A stretch of 64,000 nt of DNA from Spirosoma radiotolerans (GTDB lineage Bacteria; Bacteroidota; Bacteroidia; Cytophagales; Spirosomataceae), in the NCBI RefSeq assembly GCF_000974425.1, contig NZ_CP010429.1, positions 5,441,501 to 5,505,500 on the forward strand, given 5' to 3'. The notes beneath the pieces are model-generated. The model did not search any database. It was not told the DNA's origin and worked only from the letters and a program-made list of their open reading frames with translations. A program made the position numbers and the translations under genes. Positions 6,502 through 14,612 of the stretch are shown piece after piece. Every line of letters starts with the position of its first letter. The first letter of the stretch is position 1.

Positions 6502-9288
6502 ATGCAATCTAGCTCCTATTCATTAAGGTCCTACCGCACATTGACAGTCTTGTGCCTGGGGGCTATAGGCCTTTGGTCTTACTCGGCAAAACCACTTGTC
6601 GATCCAGGCGACTTACCCGATGAGAATCGCTTCACAAAGGTAGTGCTCGCCGAAAAGCTAAACGAGCCGCTCGAGATGGCCATTCTTCCCGATGAGCGTG
6701 TGCTACTCGTTGAACGACACGGCGACGTTCGACTGTATTCACCGGCGACCAAACAAATCAAAACGATTGCCACAATTCCGGTCAGCACAAAATATAAAGA
6801 TAAAGAAGGGAATGAAACCGAAGCAGAAGACGGCCTGCTAGGCGTTAATATTGACCCTAATTTTGAGAAAAACCACTGGGTTTATCTCTATTACTCGCCC
6901 GCTGGCGCTGAATCGAAGAATAGCCTGACCCGTTACGAACTGCGGGGTGATGAACTGGTGCTTTCGTCTAAAAAAGTTTTACTGGACGTGGCCACCCAGC
7001 GCGAGCAATGCTGCCATACGGGTGGCTCCATCGACTGGGACCGCGACGGTAATCTGTACCTCTCTACCGGCGACAACACCAGCCCGCGCGCAACCCTCTA
7101 CGCGCCCATCGACGAACGACCCGGACGCGGCCCCTGGGATGCCCAGAAATCGTCAGGGAATACCAATGATTTGCGGGGAAAAATTCTGCGTATTCATCCC
7201 GAAGCCGACGGTACATACACCATTCCCGACGGCAATTTATTTCCCAAAGGGACCCCAAATACCCGTCCGGAAATTTATACCATGGGCCACCGCAACCCTT
7301 ACCGGATTTCGGTGGACAAGCGGACGGGGTACGTGTACTGGGGCGATGTCGGACCCGATGCGGGCGTCGATTCGGTGGGTGTTGGCCCAACGGCAGAGGA
7401 TGAGTACAATCAGGCTCAAAAGCCCGGAAATTTTGGATGGCCCTACTTTGTGGGCGATAACAAAGCGTACAACGATGTCGATTTCGCATCGAATAAATCA
7501 GGCGCAAAATTTGACCCGGCTCATCCGGTCAACGACTCGCCGAACAACACAGGCCTGCGTGACCTCCCTCCGGCCCAACCGGCTTTAATTTCGTACACGG
7601 CAGGCGAGACTAAGAAATTCCCACTCATGGGCAGCGGAGGCCGTAGCGCTATGGCTGGACCAACCTACTACAAAGACGATTTCAAGAACGCAAAACGTCT
7701 TTTTCCGGACTATTACAACGGGAAAGTATTTATGTATGAGTGGATGCGTGACATGATTCTGGCCGTTAGCTTCGATGGCAAAGGCGCTATGACGAAAATG
7801 GAGCGCTTTCTGCCAAATATGTCCTTCAGTCACCCTATCGACATGGCGTTCGGCCCAAATGGCGACCTGTACGTCCTCGAATACGGCACGGGCTGGTTCC
7901 TTAAAAACGATGATTCCCGCCTGGTGCGCATTGAATTCAATGGGGGTAATCGTAAGCCCAACATACAGATTGCAGCCAGCCAGACAGCAGGAGCAGTTCC
8001 CCTGAAAGTCAATTTATCGTCCAACGGCACGAAAGATTTTGACGGCGATGCCCTGACGTATCAGTGGAAGATCGTTAGTCAGGCCGGAGGGGCAAAAGGG
8101 GATGGGCCAATCGTTTTGACGGAGCCCAACCCGACGTTTACGTTTCAGAAACCAGGTCAGTACAAAGCGATTCTGACCGTAACCGATGCGAAAGGTCTGA
8201 AAGATTCCCGCGAGGTCGATATCATGGCGGGCAACCAGCCACCCCAGGTAACACTGGACGTAGCCAAAGGGAACAAAAGCTTTTATTTTCCTGGTCAGGC
8301 CATTGCTTATCAGGTCAAGGTAACGGATAAAGAAGACGGCAGCCTGGCCAACGGCCGGATTCTGCCCAAGCAGGTGCTGGTGCAGGCCACCTATCAGGAC
8401 GAAGCAAACGCTCAGACAAAGAGCGAGTCAGGGCATAAATTCTCGGAAGCAACGTATCTATCGACAGGCCAAACTCTGATGGAGAAAAGTGACTGTAAAG
8501 CATGTCATTTCACCGATAAAAAGTCGGTAGGACCCGCTTTCACCGACGTAGCGAAACGGTATAAAAACGATGCCAATGCCGTAGCCAGTTTATCGAACAA
8601 AATCATCAAAGGAGGGGGCGGTTCCTGGGGAGATGCCATCATGACAGCGCATCCACAACTGGCGATGCCCGACGCAAACGAGATTGTCAAGTACATACTA
8701 ACGCTATCGGACAAAAAAGTAGCGAGCCCGTCGCTGTCTCCGCAGGGTACGTATATGCCCAAAGAAAACGAGAAAGGAAGTCTGGTTTTCCGGGCATCGT
8801 ACAAGGACAAGGGTGCCAATGGTTTACCGCCACAAATGGCTGACCAGGTACTGGTGTTACGCAACCCGCTGGTGGCGATGGGCGCAAGCAGCAGCCAGTC
8901 AAAAGGAATTACCCTCTTCAAAATGGGTACCCAACCCTATCCGTTGGTTGTGGTAATGGCGTCAGATACCTACGTGCAGTTTGACCAGCTCGACCTGACG
9001 GGCATCAAGACGATGGAGTTTGCCGTAGCGGTTCCTAAGGCGCAGCTCATTGCGGTAGGTGGCCGCATCGAAATACGAATCGACTCGCCTAACGGCCCAC
9101 TGCTCGGACAGACCGAGGAGCTTTTGCCAAATACAAGCAACGACCCGGCCGATATGTTTAAGCCCAGCATGGCCAAGGTCAGCATTACGCCCACGACAGG
9201 TCAGCACAATTTGTACTTCGTCTTTAAGAATGAGAAAGCGGGTAAGTCACCTCTGTTCGTGCCCGCTACAGTTCAATTTTCTAACTAA
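6502..9288 (+). CDS. PQQ-type sugar dehydrogenase with PKD, cytochrome c and CBM6-like domains
   Basis: This secreted protein has 928 residues. After a signal-like N-terminus come four parts. The first is a six-bladed propeller of the glucose/sorbosone dehydrogenase group (about 45-480, with MGHRNPYRISVD and HPIDMAFGPNGDLYVLEYG). The second is a PKD domain (about 495-585). The third is a c-type cytochrome whose heme motif is CKACH (C665, C668, H669). The last is a carbohydrate-binding CBM6-like domain (about 780-928, ending ATVQFSN). The expected role is oxidation of a sugar in the periplasm or at the surface, with electrons passed to its own heme. It starts just after the double operator and ends before a hairpin, so it is probably transcribed alone. 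Confidence 0.85.
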   Translation: MQSSSYSLRSYRTLTVLCLGAIGLWSYSAKPLVDPGDLPDENRFTKVVLAEKLNEPLEMAILPDERVLLVERHGDVRLYSPATKQIKTIATIPVSTKYKDKEGNETEAEDGLLGVNIDPNFEKNHWVYLYYSPAGAESKNSLTRYELRGDELVLSSKKVLLDVATQREQCCHTGGSIDWDRDGNLYLSTGDNTSPRATLYAPIDERPGRGPWDAQKSSGNTNDLRGKILRIHPEADGTYTIPDGNLFPKGTPNTRPEIYTMGHRNPYRISVDKRTGYVYWGDVGPDAGVDSVGVGPTAEDEYNQAQKPGNFGWPYFVGDNKAYNDVDFASNKSGAKFDPAHPVNDSPNNTGLRDLPPAQPALISYTAGETKKFPLMGSGGRSAMAGPTYYKDDFKNAKRLFPDYYNGKVFMYEWMRDMILAVSFDGKGAMTKMERFLPNMSFSHPIDMAFGPNGDLYVLEYGTGWFLKNDDSRLVRIEFNGGNRKPNIQIAASQTAGAVPLKVNLSSNGTKDFDGDALTYQWKIVSQAGGAKGDGPIVLTEPNPTFTFQKPGQYKAILTVTDAKGLKDSREVDIMAGNQPPQVTLDVAKGNKSFYFPGQAIAYQVKVTDKEDGSLANGRILPKQVLVQATYQDEANAQTKSESGHKFSEATYLSTGQTLMEKSDCKACHFTDKKSVGPAFTDVAKRYKNDANAVASLSNKIIKGGGGSWGDAIMTAHPQLAMPDANEIVKYILTLSDKKVASPSLSPQGTYMPKENEKGSLVFRASYKDKGANGLPPQMADQVLVLRNPLVAMGASSSQSKGITLFKMGTQPYPLVVVMASDTYVQFDQLDLTGIKTMEFAVAVPKAQLIAVGGRIEIRIDSPNGPLLGQTEELLPNTSNDPADMFKPSMAKVSITPTTGQHNLYFVFKNEKAGKSPLFVPATVQFSN

Positions 9289-9298
9289 ATTCACATAC

Positions 9299-9327
9299 AG
9301 CCCTTCTCCCGAAAAAAGAGAAGGGCT
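9299..9327 (+). terminator. Hairpin terminator after the sugar dehydrogenase
   Basis: A 10-bp perfect stem (AGCCCTTCTC at 9299-9308 with its complement at 9318-9327) encloses a 9-nt loop. It is followed by a short pyrimidine run. It ends only 14 nt before the next ATG, so some read-through into the isomerase-like gene may occur. Confidence 0.6.
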
Positions 9328-9341
9328 TTCTCCTTTCAACC

Positions 9342-10367
9342 ATGACACAATCCCGTCGCACTTTCCTGAATCAACTTGGCCTGACAGCCGCTGGCATGGG
9401 GCTTGCCTCCACTATCTCTACTGATCTATTTGCCGAAATGGCCCCAACCAAATTCACATTCGACATTTCCTTAGCAGAGTTCTCTTTCGCCGGGGAACTG
9501 ATGTCGGGAAAGATGACCAACATGGAATTCCCCGCCAGAGCTAAAAATGACTTTGGAATCAACGTGCTGGAATACGTGTCCATGTTTTTCAACAATAAGC
9601 ACACCGACCAAACTTACCTGAAAGAGCTTAAGCAGCGTTGCGATGACCTCGGCATGAAAAACAATATGATCATGGTCGATGGCGCAAACATTGCCGATCT
9701 GGATGCAGCAAAACGGAAGCAGGCTGTCGAAGCGCATTATGCCTGGGTCGATGCCGCCAAGTTTCTGGGTTGCCCTGCCATTCGGGTCAATCTGGGCGAT
9801 ACGTCCAAAGCGATAACGGGCGTAGCCGATGATCCGGCCGATGAAGCCGCCAAGTCTGCCGCTGATGGCTATCATAAATTGCTCGAATATGCCGCCAAAT
9901 CGAACATGAACGTCATTGTGGAAAATCACTTTGGCAATTCGACCGATATTGACTGGCTGGTTGGTGTGCTCAAACAGGTCAATATGCCCAACGCGGGTCT
10001 CCTACCCGATTTTGGCAATTTCTGTCGGCAGCGCAGCACCCCCGAAACCAATGACATCAAAGGCATCATGGGCACCAAATGCATCAAGGAATACGACCGC
10101 TATGAGGGCGTTAGGAAGATGATGCCTTATGCGAAAGGCATTAGCGCCAAAACGCATAAGTTCGATGCCAGTGGCAATGAGACCGAAACGGATTTCCGGA
10201 AGATGTTCAAGATTATTAAAGACGCTGGTTTTAAGGGTTATGTAGGCATTGAATACGAGGGAGGCATCATGAGCATGTACAACCCAACGGGGGGTTATTT
10301 ACCCACTACCGAGGGCATCCGGGCCACCAAGACGCTGCTCGAACGCGTACGTACGGAATTGGCCTAA
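9342..10367 (+). CDS. Sugar phosphate isomerase/epimerase-like TIM-barrel protein, exported
   Basis: The 341-residue protein has a Tat-like signal (SRRTFLNQLGLTAAGMGLAS) and then the xylose isomerase-like TIM barrel. Expected barrel features are visible: a metal-ligand Glu in NVIVENHFG, Asp in LLPDFGNF, His in GISAKTHKFD, and the late Glu in YVGIEYEGG. These proteins isomerise or epimerise sugars or keto-sugars; the exact substrate is unknown. The export signal means it acts outside the cytosol, on free rather than phosphorylated sugars. It is followed 26 nt later by a ThuA-like gene on the same strand, a pairing seen in loci that handle oxidised (3-keto) sugars in Bacteroidota. Confidence 0.8.
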   Translation: MTQSRRTFLNQLGLTAAGMGLASTISTDLFAEMAPTKFTFDISLAEFSFAGELMSGKMTNMEFPARAKNDFGINVLEYVSMFFNNKHTDQTYLKELKQRCDDLGMKNNMIMVDGANIADLDAAKRKQAVEAHYAWVDAAKFLGCPAIRVNLGDTSKAITGVADDPADEAAKSAADGYHKLLEYAAKSNMNVIVENHFGNSTDIDWLVGVLKQVNMPNAGLLPDFGNFCRQRSTPETNDIKGIMGTKCIKEYDRYEGVRKMMPYAKGISAKTHKFDASGNETETDFRKMFKIIKDAGFKGYVGIEYEGGIMSMYNPTGGYLPTTEGIRATKTLLERVRTELA

Positions 10368-10393
10368 GTCTGTCTTTTCATTTTCCCTAGCAT

Positions 10394-11233
10394 ATGCTTC
10401 GTAACGTTGTAAAAATCCTGCTGGGCCTGGTTTTGTTTTTGGCCCTGCTGGTGGGCGGGTTTGTTGTTTTTGGCCTATATGTGACGCGGCAACTGCCGTG
10501 GCAGAAACCCGTTTTTGATACCGCCCGGCCAGCCGATCCGGGCCCGGTTGGCGAGAAAGGGGTGCTCATTTTTTCAAAAACAAACGGTTTTCGGCACGAA
10601 TCCATTGAACCGGGTATCGACGCCCTCAGGAAAGCGGGTAAGGAGAAAGGCTGGGACGTTCGGACAACCGAAAACGGCGCTTACTTCAACGACGATTACC
10701 TCCGCCGGTTCAAAACGGTCGTGTTTCTGTCTACCACAGGTGACGTGCTGACGCCGGAGCAGGAAAAAGCCTTTGCGAAATTCGTTGAGAACGGAGGAGG
10801 CTACGTGGGTATTCATGCTGCTTCCGACACTGAGTACGGATGGGACTGGTACGACCACATGCTCGGGACGCACTTCCGTGATCATCCGTTATATCCTGAA
10901 CACCTGCCCGAAGCCGAGATTATTACCGACACCCAGACGCACCCAACGACCAAACACCTGCCCGCCACCTTTCGCCGGGTCGATGAATGGTATAACTTCA
11001 AGCAGAGTGTCCGGGGAAAAGACAGTATTCAGGTATTGCTGACTCTGAACGAAGCCACTTACAAAGCAGTCTGGCCAAAAGCCATGGGTGGCGATCATCC
11101 TATTTCCTGGACGAATGTCGTCGGGAAAGGTCGGGTGTTTTATACGGGCTTTGGCCACACCAACGAAACCTTCACCGACCAATACGCCATGCCGCACATT
11201 GTCGCTGGCATCGAATGGGCCGGGCGGTTCTAG
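10394..11233 (+). CDS. ThuA-like domain protein, membrane anchored
   Basis: The protein has 279 residues. A single N-terminal membrane helix (about 5-30) is followed by a ThuA domain, a class I glutamine-amidotransferase-like fold: VLIFSKTNGFRHESI, VVFLSTTGDVL, GGGYVGIHAASDTE, and a C-terminal GKGRVFYTGFGHTNE. ThuA proteins take part in trehalose and other disaccharide use through 3-keto intermediates, though the catalytic role is debated. The anchor places the domain in the periplasm. It probably forms an operon with the preceding isomerase-like gene (26-nt gap). A strong hairpin lies 17 nt after the stop. Confidence 0.85.
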   Translation: MLRNVVKILLGLVLFLALLVGGFVVFGLYVTRQLPWQKPVFDTARPADPGPVGEKGVLIFSKTNGFRHESIEPGIDALRKAGKEKGWDVRTTENGAYFNDDYLRRFKTVVFLSTTGDVLTPEQEKAFAKFVENGGGYVGIHAASDTEYGWDWYDHMLGTHFRDHPLYPEHLPEAEIITDTQTHPTTKHLPATFRRVDEWYNFKQSVRGKDSIQVLLTLNEATYKAVWPKAMGGDHPISWTNVVGKGRVFYTGFGHTNETFTDQYAMPHIVAGIEWAGRF

Positions 11234-11249
11234 TGGCGCATGGGTTTGT

Positions 11250-11279
11250 GTGATGTCGGGTTTGAGAACCCGACATCAC
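11250..11279. repeat. Palindrome with GTGATGTC arms between convergent genes
   Basis: Perfect 13-bp arms (11250-11262, GTGATGTCGGGTT, and 11267-11279) surround a 4-nt TGAG loop. The element lies between two converging genes and can work as a bidirectional terminator. The same arm sequence recurs at 21499-21555, and related hairpins lie at 18150-18193, so it belongs to a dispersed repeat family. Confidence 0.75.
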
Positions 11280-11294
11280 GATACGTTTACCTGT

Positions 11295-12158
11295 CTATTT
11301 CCCTAAATCATTGTAGCCTATCAACTGAATTCCTTTCGTCTTGATCAGTTCTTTAACGCGTGGATTCGTCCAGATGTCCGTTACGCCCTGACGATCAGCC
11401 GCTACATTCTCGTAGCCGATGTGATGGATTGCCTGCACTTCGGGGGTATCCAGTCCGGGATGATCGACAAAAATGTAGGTTTTCCCGGCCTCAAGGCTTT
11501 CGAGCATGTTCAGGAAGCTTTGCAGTTTTTCTTCCGATGTCGTGTGTGCACCGATGTAGCCCGCATGCACAACGCCAGCCTCGCCAAGTTTCGCGTCATA
11601 CTGAGGGATGTGATACTCCTGCGCTAGTTTTTTGACCAGTGTATTTACCTCATCGTTCAGGCTTGTACAACCCATATGCCCCGACAGATGGCTTATTCGG
11701 GGGATTTTCCGCATGGCCAGTTCGATTTGCGCGCGGAACTCCTTTTCAATATCGGCCAGTTTCCAGTCATTTTCCACCACCGAGCGTTTGGGGTAATTTT
11801 TGTTCGGACGAACCATAGGGTAAAAGTAGCCATCGGCATCGCGCAGGCTGGGACAGTCAGATAAAGGCCGCCATTTTACATTATCCCATTCGCTGGTCAG
11901 GGTTAAATGGATACCCACGTCGGCCGTCGGGATTTGCTTCAGCATGTCAACCGCTTCCGGAAACCAGGGCGAGGGTACCAACACTTCGATAGACTTTTCG
12001 ATACCGTCTTTGTAACATTTCAGAATGGCTTCGTTGCCCGCGTGCGAGTAGCCCATATCGTCGCCCCGAACAAGCAGACGGGGTGGATTCGATTGCGCCA
12101 TACCAGCGCACAAGCCGGAAAAAAGAAACGTCAGTAAAAGTAGAATTCGGCCAGTCAT
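11295..12158 (-). CDS. ChbG/YdjC-like carbohydrate deacetylase, exported
   Basis: The protein has 287 residues from the ATG at 12158, which is chosen because a signal peptide (GRILLLLTFLFSGLCAGMAQ) starts there. The YdjC-like fold is visible through RLLVRGDDMGYSHAGNEAI (metal-binding Asp-Asp near the N-terminus), VGIHLTLTSEW (His) and ISHLSGHMGC (His pair), the usual divalent-metal ligands. Family members remove acetyl groups from N-acetylated oligosaccharides such as chitobiose. It converges with the ThuA gene and lies on the same strand as the NodB-type deacetylase upstream, 266 nt away. Confidence 0.85.
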   Translation of the reverse strand: MTGRILLLLTFLFSGLCAGMAQSNPPRLLVRGDDMGYSHAGNEAILKCYKDGIEKSIEVLVPSPWFPEAVDMLKQIPTADVGIHLTLTSEWDNVKWRPLSDCPSLRDADGYFYPMVRPNKNYPKRSVVENDWKLADIEKEFRAQIELAMRKIPRISHLSGHMGCTSLNDEVNTLVKKLAQEYHIPQYDAKLGEAGVVHAGYIGAHTTSEEKLQSFLNMLESLEAGKTYIFVDHPGLDTPEVQAIHHIGYENVAADRQGVTDIWTNPRVKELIKTKGIQLIGYNDLGK

Positions 12159-12377
12159 TGTCAGTAGAAGTACAAATGGAGTTACTACCTGAAAGGCTAT
12201 TTTAACCGCAAAAATACTACCCAATAAGGCAGAAACCTTTGACAAAGCGGTGCTCCATACCTATTTTGATTATTAGCATGATCGGCTTTGTCAAAGGTCA
12301 ACGTAACTACGCTTGATCAGGTAAGCCCGGCCTGGAATTACTCCTTGCTTCAAGCTGCGCTGTAGTTTTAAAACGAC

Positions 12378-12399
12378 AAAAGCGACCGAAGCCGCTTTT
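12378..12399 (-). terminator. Terminator of the polysaccharide deacetylase gene
   Basis: On the minus strand a 7-bp stem (AAAAGCG with CGCTTTT) closes an 8-nt loop and continues into a T-rich tract. It lies 26 nt beyond the stop codon at 12425. Confidence 0.6.
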
Positions 12400-12424
12400 A
12401 TCAACCAAGATGATTCGTTGACCC

Positions 12425-13363
12425 TTAATCAAAACTCTGAATCATGTTCCGATACATGGTCGTAGCCTTCCACTGTCCACCGGCAATGATCCGCCGAACC
12501 GTGTAAAGCGGCATGCTATCGTCGCGTTTATCGGCCAGCGTAAAGGCGGCTGCATAGCCCCGCTTTTGTAGTTCGGGCAGCGCCTGTTTGTTCCATAGTC
12601 CAAATGGATAGGCAAAATACTTAATGGGTTTACCCACAATCGCTTCCAGCTTCGCTTTAGGCTCTTCGATCTGGATTTTCCAATCGTCGCCCTGGTATTT
12701 TTTCACGTTATGGTGGTCCCAGGTATGGGCGCCAATAGCGTGTCCCCGATCCGACAGATCTTTGATCTGCGTTTTGTCCATGTATGGCTGTTTTCCATGT
12801 CGGCCAATGGCGACGGTCATGATGAAGAACGCCCCTTTGAAACCGTGCTTTTCGAGTTCAGGAGCGGCCACCGTATATTGGTCAAGATCACCGTCATCGA
12901 AGGTGAGCATGATCGGTTTAGGAGGCAACGGAGCACCGGTAGCCAGATAAGCGTAGAGTTGATCGGGCAACACGGTATGGTAACCGCTATCGGCCAGCAT
13001 CTTCATCTGTTCGCGGAAGGCCGCCACAGGGATGATATAGTCTTTCGCCGATTTAGAATCACTCGCACGCCAGTCGCGGATCTGGTGGTAACACAAAATG
13101 GGAACCTGCGGACGAGCCAGGATTGTAGCCGCATCGGCTATTTTATTAGCAGGAATACTGGCCGGCGTTGCGGTCCCAGTTTTCTCGGCGGTCTTAGCGG
13201 TTGTTTTTTCGGCCGCTTTTGAGCTACTCGACGAATCGACTGCCGAACCAGCAGCGTTTTCGGTGGCTGTAGATCCTTTGGACTGGCAACCCGATAAGCC
13301 ATTAGTGAATAAAACAGAGAGGCCAAAGGCCAGGGCAAGCGGTAAAAACTGACGACTGAACAT
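12425..13363 (-). CDS. NodB-homology polysaccharide deacetylase lipoprotein
   Basis: The protein has 312 residues starting at the ATG at 13363. The N-terminus is a lipoprotein signal ending in LSGC. A low-complexity Ser/Ala/Thr/Lys linker follows (about residues 33-80). The NodB domain carries PILCYHQIRD, the catalytic and metal motif TFDDGD, the HxxxH zinc motif in GAHTWDHHN, and FAYPFG. Such enzymes deacetylate cell-surface or environmental polysaccharides. The anchored protein with a flexible linker should reach out from the membrane. The gene has its own terminator and appears to be a single transcription unit. Confidence 0.88.
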   Translation of the reverse strand: MFSRQFLPLALAFGLSVLFTNGLSGCQSKGSTATENAAGSAVDSSSSSKAAEKTTAKTAEKTGTATPASIPANKIADAATILARPQVPILCYHQIRDWRASDSKSAKDYIIPVAAFREQMKMLADSGYHTVLPDQLYAYLATGAPLPPKPIMLTFDDGDLDQYTVAAPELEKHGFKGAFFIMTVAIGRHGKQPYMDKTQIKDLSDRGHAIGAHTWDHHNVKKYQGDDWKIQIEEPKAKLEAIVGKPIKYFAYPFGLWNKQALPELQKRGYAAAFTLADKRDDSMPLYTVRRIIAGGQWKATTMYRNMIQSFD

Positions 13364-13556
13364 AATACAAGAATATGCACCAAACATAATGAAAACTATA
13401 ATGTCACCAACAGAAATAGAGCAAACTTTATTTTGATTATATAGGCTAGGTAGTGTAGGTATTACTCAACCCAGCCGTCGTATTAGCGAGCCCTCCCATC
13501 ATCAGTGGATCGGCCATGAAAGGGTACTTGTGATTGTTTTTTTGTCAATAACTTAC

Positions 13557-13844
13557 TCAATCTGTTTTGATCGACGGGTTCTTATGCGTAGCCGTAAAAT
13601 CTCCTTTTAACCAGCGCGGCTTAGGGGTCATGCTGTTATCAATCAAATAATTGCCAGTTTTCGTGTCCAGAATGATGATACTACCCTTTTCGCCCATTAC
13701 AGCCTGATAGCGACGAACTTCGTCGGAGGCATCGTTTCGGTGTTCATCGGCTTTGTTGAAATTGGATAGCGACACAATGGCGAGTACGCTTAAGGCACCC
13801 ACGCAAATGGATTTAAGGTCAAGAGTAATCGTTATGTTTTTCAT
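13557..13844 (-). CDS. Small single-helix membrane protein, hypothetical
   Basis: This 95-residue protein has one N-terminal hydrophobic segment (about 10-28, LKSICVGALSVLAIVSLSNF). A short soluble part follows with VRRYQAVMGEKGSIIILDTKTGNYL, which looks like a small beta unit. No function is recognised. Its codon use is like that of neighbouring genes, and the start ATG is clear. It stands alone upstream of the deacetylase on the minus strand. Confidence 0.6.
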   Translation of the reverse strand: MKNITITLDLKSICVGALSVLAIVSLSNFNKADEHRNDASDEVRRYQAVMGEKGSIIILDTKTGNYLIDNSMTPKPRWLKGDFTATHKNPSIKTD

Positions 13845-13899
13845 GAATGAGTTTTTAGCAAATAACGGTTTTCCAAATCGATTCTAACACATACATGAC

Positions 13900-14020
13900 G
13901 AAACGGAAGATCTTTCCTGTCTGCGGTTCAGCCTGAGGGCGGTTTAACACTGAAGCCGATGTGGTAGCGACGGTCGACGCCATCAAGGGCGTTGTGGAGG
14001 ACTTGCGGGCTCTGGTGTGA
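13900..14020 (+). pseudogene. Remnant of a cysteine desulfurase (class V aminotransferase) C-terminus
   Basis: Reading 13900-13935 in one frame gives a tail of the form CLRFSL. Skipping one base near 13936 and continuing from 13937 gives GRFNTEADVVATVDAIKGVV and then EDLRALV before a TGA at 14018-14020. Joined, the two pieces match the C-terminal signature LR-x-SLGRFNTE of NifS/IscS-type cysteine desulfurases. No start, no PLP lysine and no upstream body of the gene remain, so this is a decayed fragment with at least one frameshift. The match is from memory of the family. Confidence 0.45.
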
Positions 14021-14061
14021 GTGAAAAATGCCAGTATATTTGAGTGATAAAACGTACTTGT

Positions 14062-14351
14062 ATGCCTAAACTAATCGAATATTTTGGATTAATTTTTTTA
14101 TTTCTATAGCTGTTCATGTACACGTAAGCCAGGCTGAGTACGAAACTATTTTTGAATTATTCTTTGAAGATGGCAAGCTAACCGATGTTCAGTTAAGAAA
14201 GGCAGATGGTGTAGAAATGCTACCAGCCAAAGATCAAAAAGAAGCGATTAAAGTGGTCGAGTTGTATGCTGATGAAATAGCCCAGAAATGGCTTGACTTC
14301 TTTGTTTTAAAGAAAAAACCAAAAATTCGTAAGATTACAAAGAGACTATGA
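14062..14351 (+). pseudogene. Broken DUF4160 gene upstream of DUF2442
   Basis: The ATG at 14062 opens MPKLIEYFGLIFLFL and stops at TAG 14107-14109. The following frame, from about 14109 to TGA 14349-14351, encodes AVHVHVSQAEYETIFELFF and then a complete DUF4160-like remainder ending IRKITKRL. In intact DUF4160 proteins the first block is joined to the HVHV block by a short FYS-x-EHEP segment. Here that segment is deleted and the frame is lost. The last bases overlap the ATG of the DUF2442 gene (ATGA), the usual arrangement of this pair, so the break is likely recent. Confidence 0.7.
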
Positions 14352-14611
14352 GAACGCTCGCAGTTACCGAAGCAGAGTATATAGATCAATACCGGTTGAG
14401 AGTAACGTTTTCTGACGAAACCTCACAAGTTATTGACTTTGGTCCTTTTTTATTAATACACCCACATCCGCAGCATGATAAGTACCGTAAATTGGCAAAT
14501 TTCAAACGATTTAAGGCAGAACGGGGCAACGTCGTTTGGGGTCGGGACTGGGATTTAATTTTTCCCGTGGCGCAGTTGCATCAGGGGTATGTGGGGCCAG
14601 CGGTTTATTGA
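14348..14611 (+). CDS. DUF2442 family protein (partner of broken DUF4160)
   Basis: The protein has 87 residues with the DUF2442 pattern: an N-terminal VTEAEYIDQYRLRVTFSDET, a middle IDFGPFL, and a C-terminal VVWGRDWDLIFPVAQLH. DUF2442 and DUF4160 genes are commonly adjacent and have been proposed as small toxin-antitoxin-like or accessory units, but their function is not settled. The ATG overlaps the stop of the disrupted DUF4160 gene by four bases, so translation was probably coupled. Its stop lies one base from the stop of the converging HNH nuclease gene, a very tight 3' junction. Confidence 0.8.
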   Translation: MRTLAVTEAEYIDQYRLRVTFSDETSQVIDFGPFLLIHPHPQHDKYRKLANFKRFKAERGNVVWGRDWDLIFPVAQLHQGYVGPAVY

Positions 14612-14612
14612 T

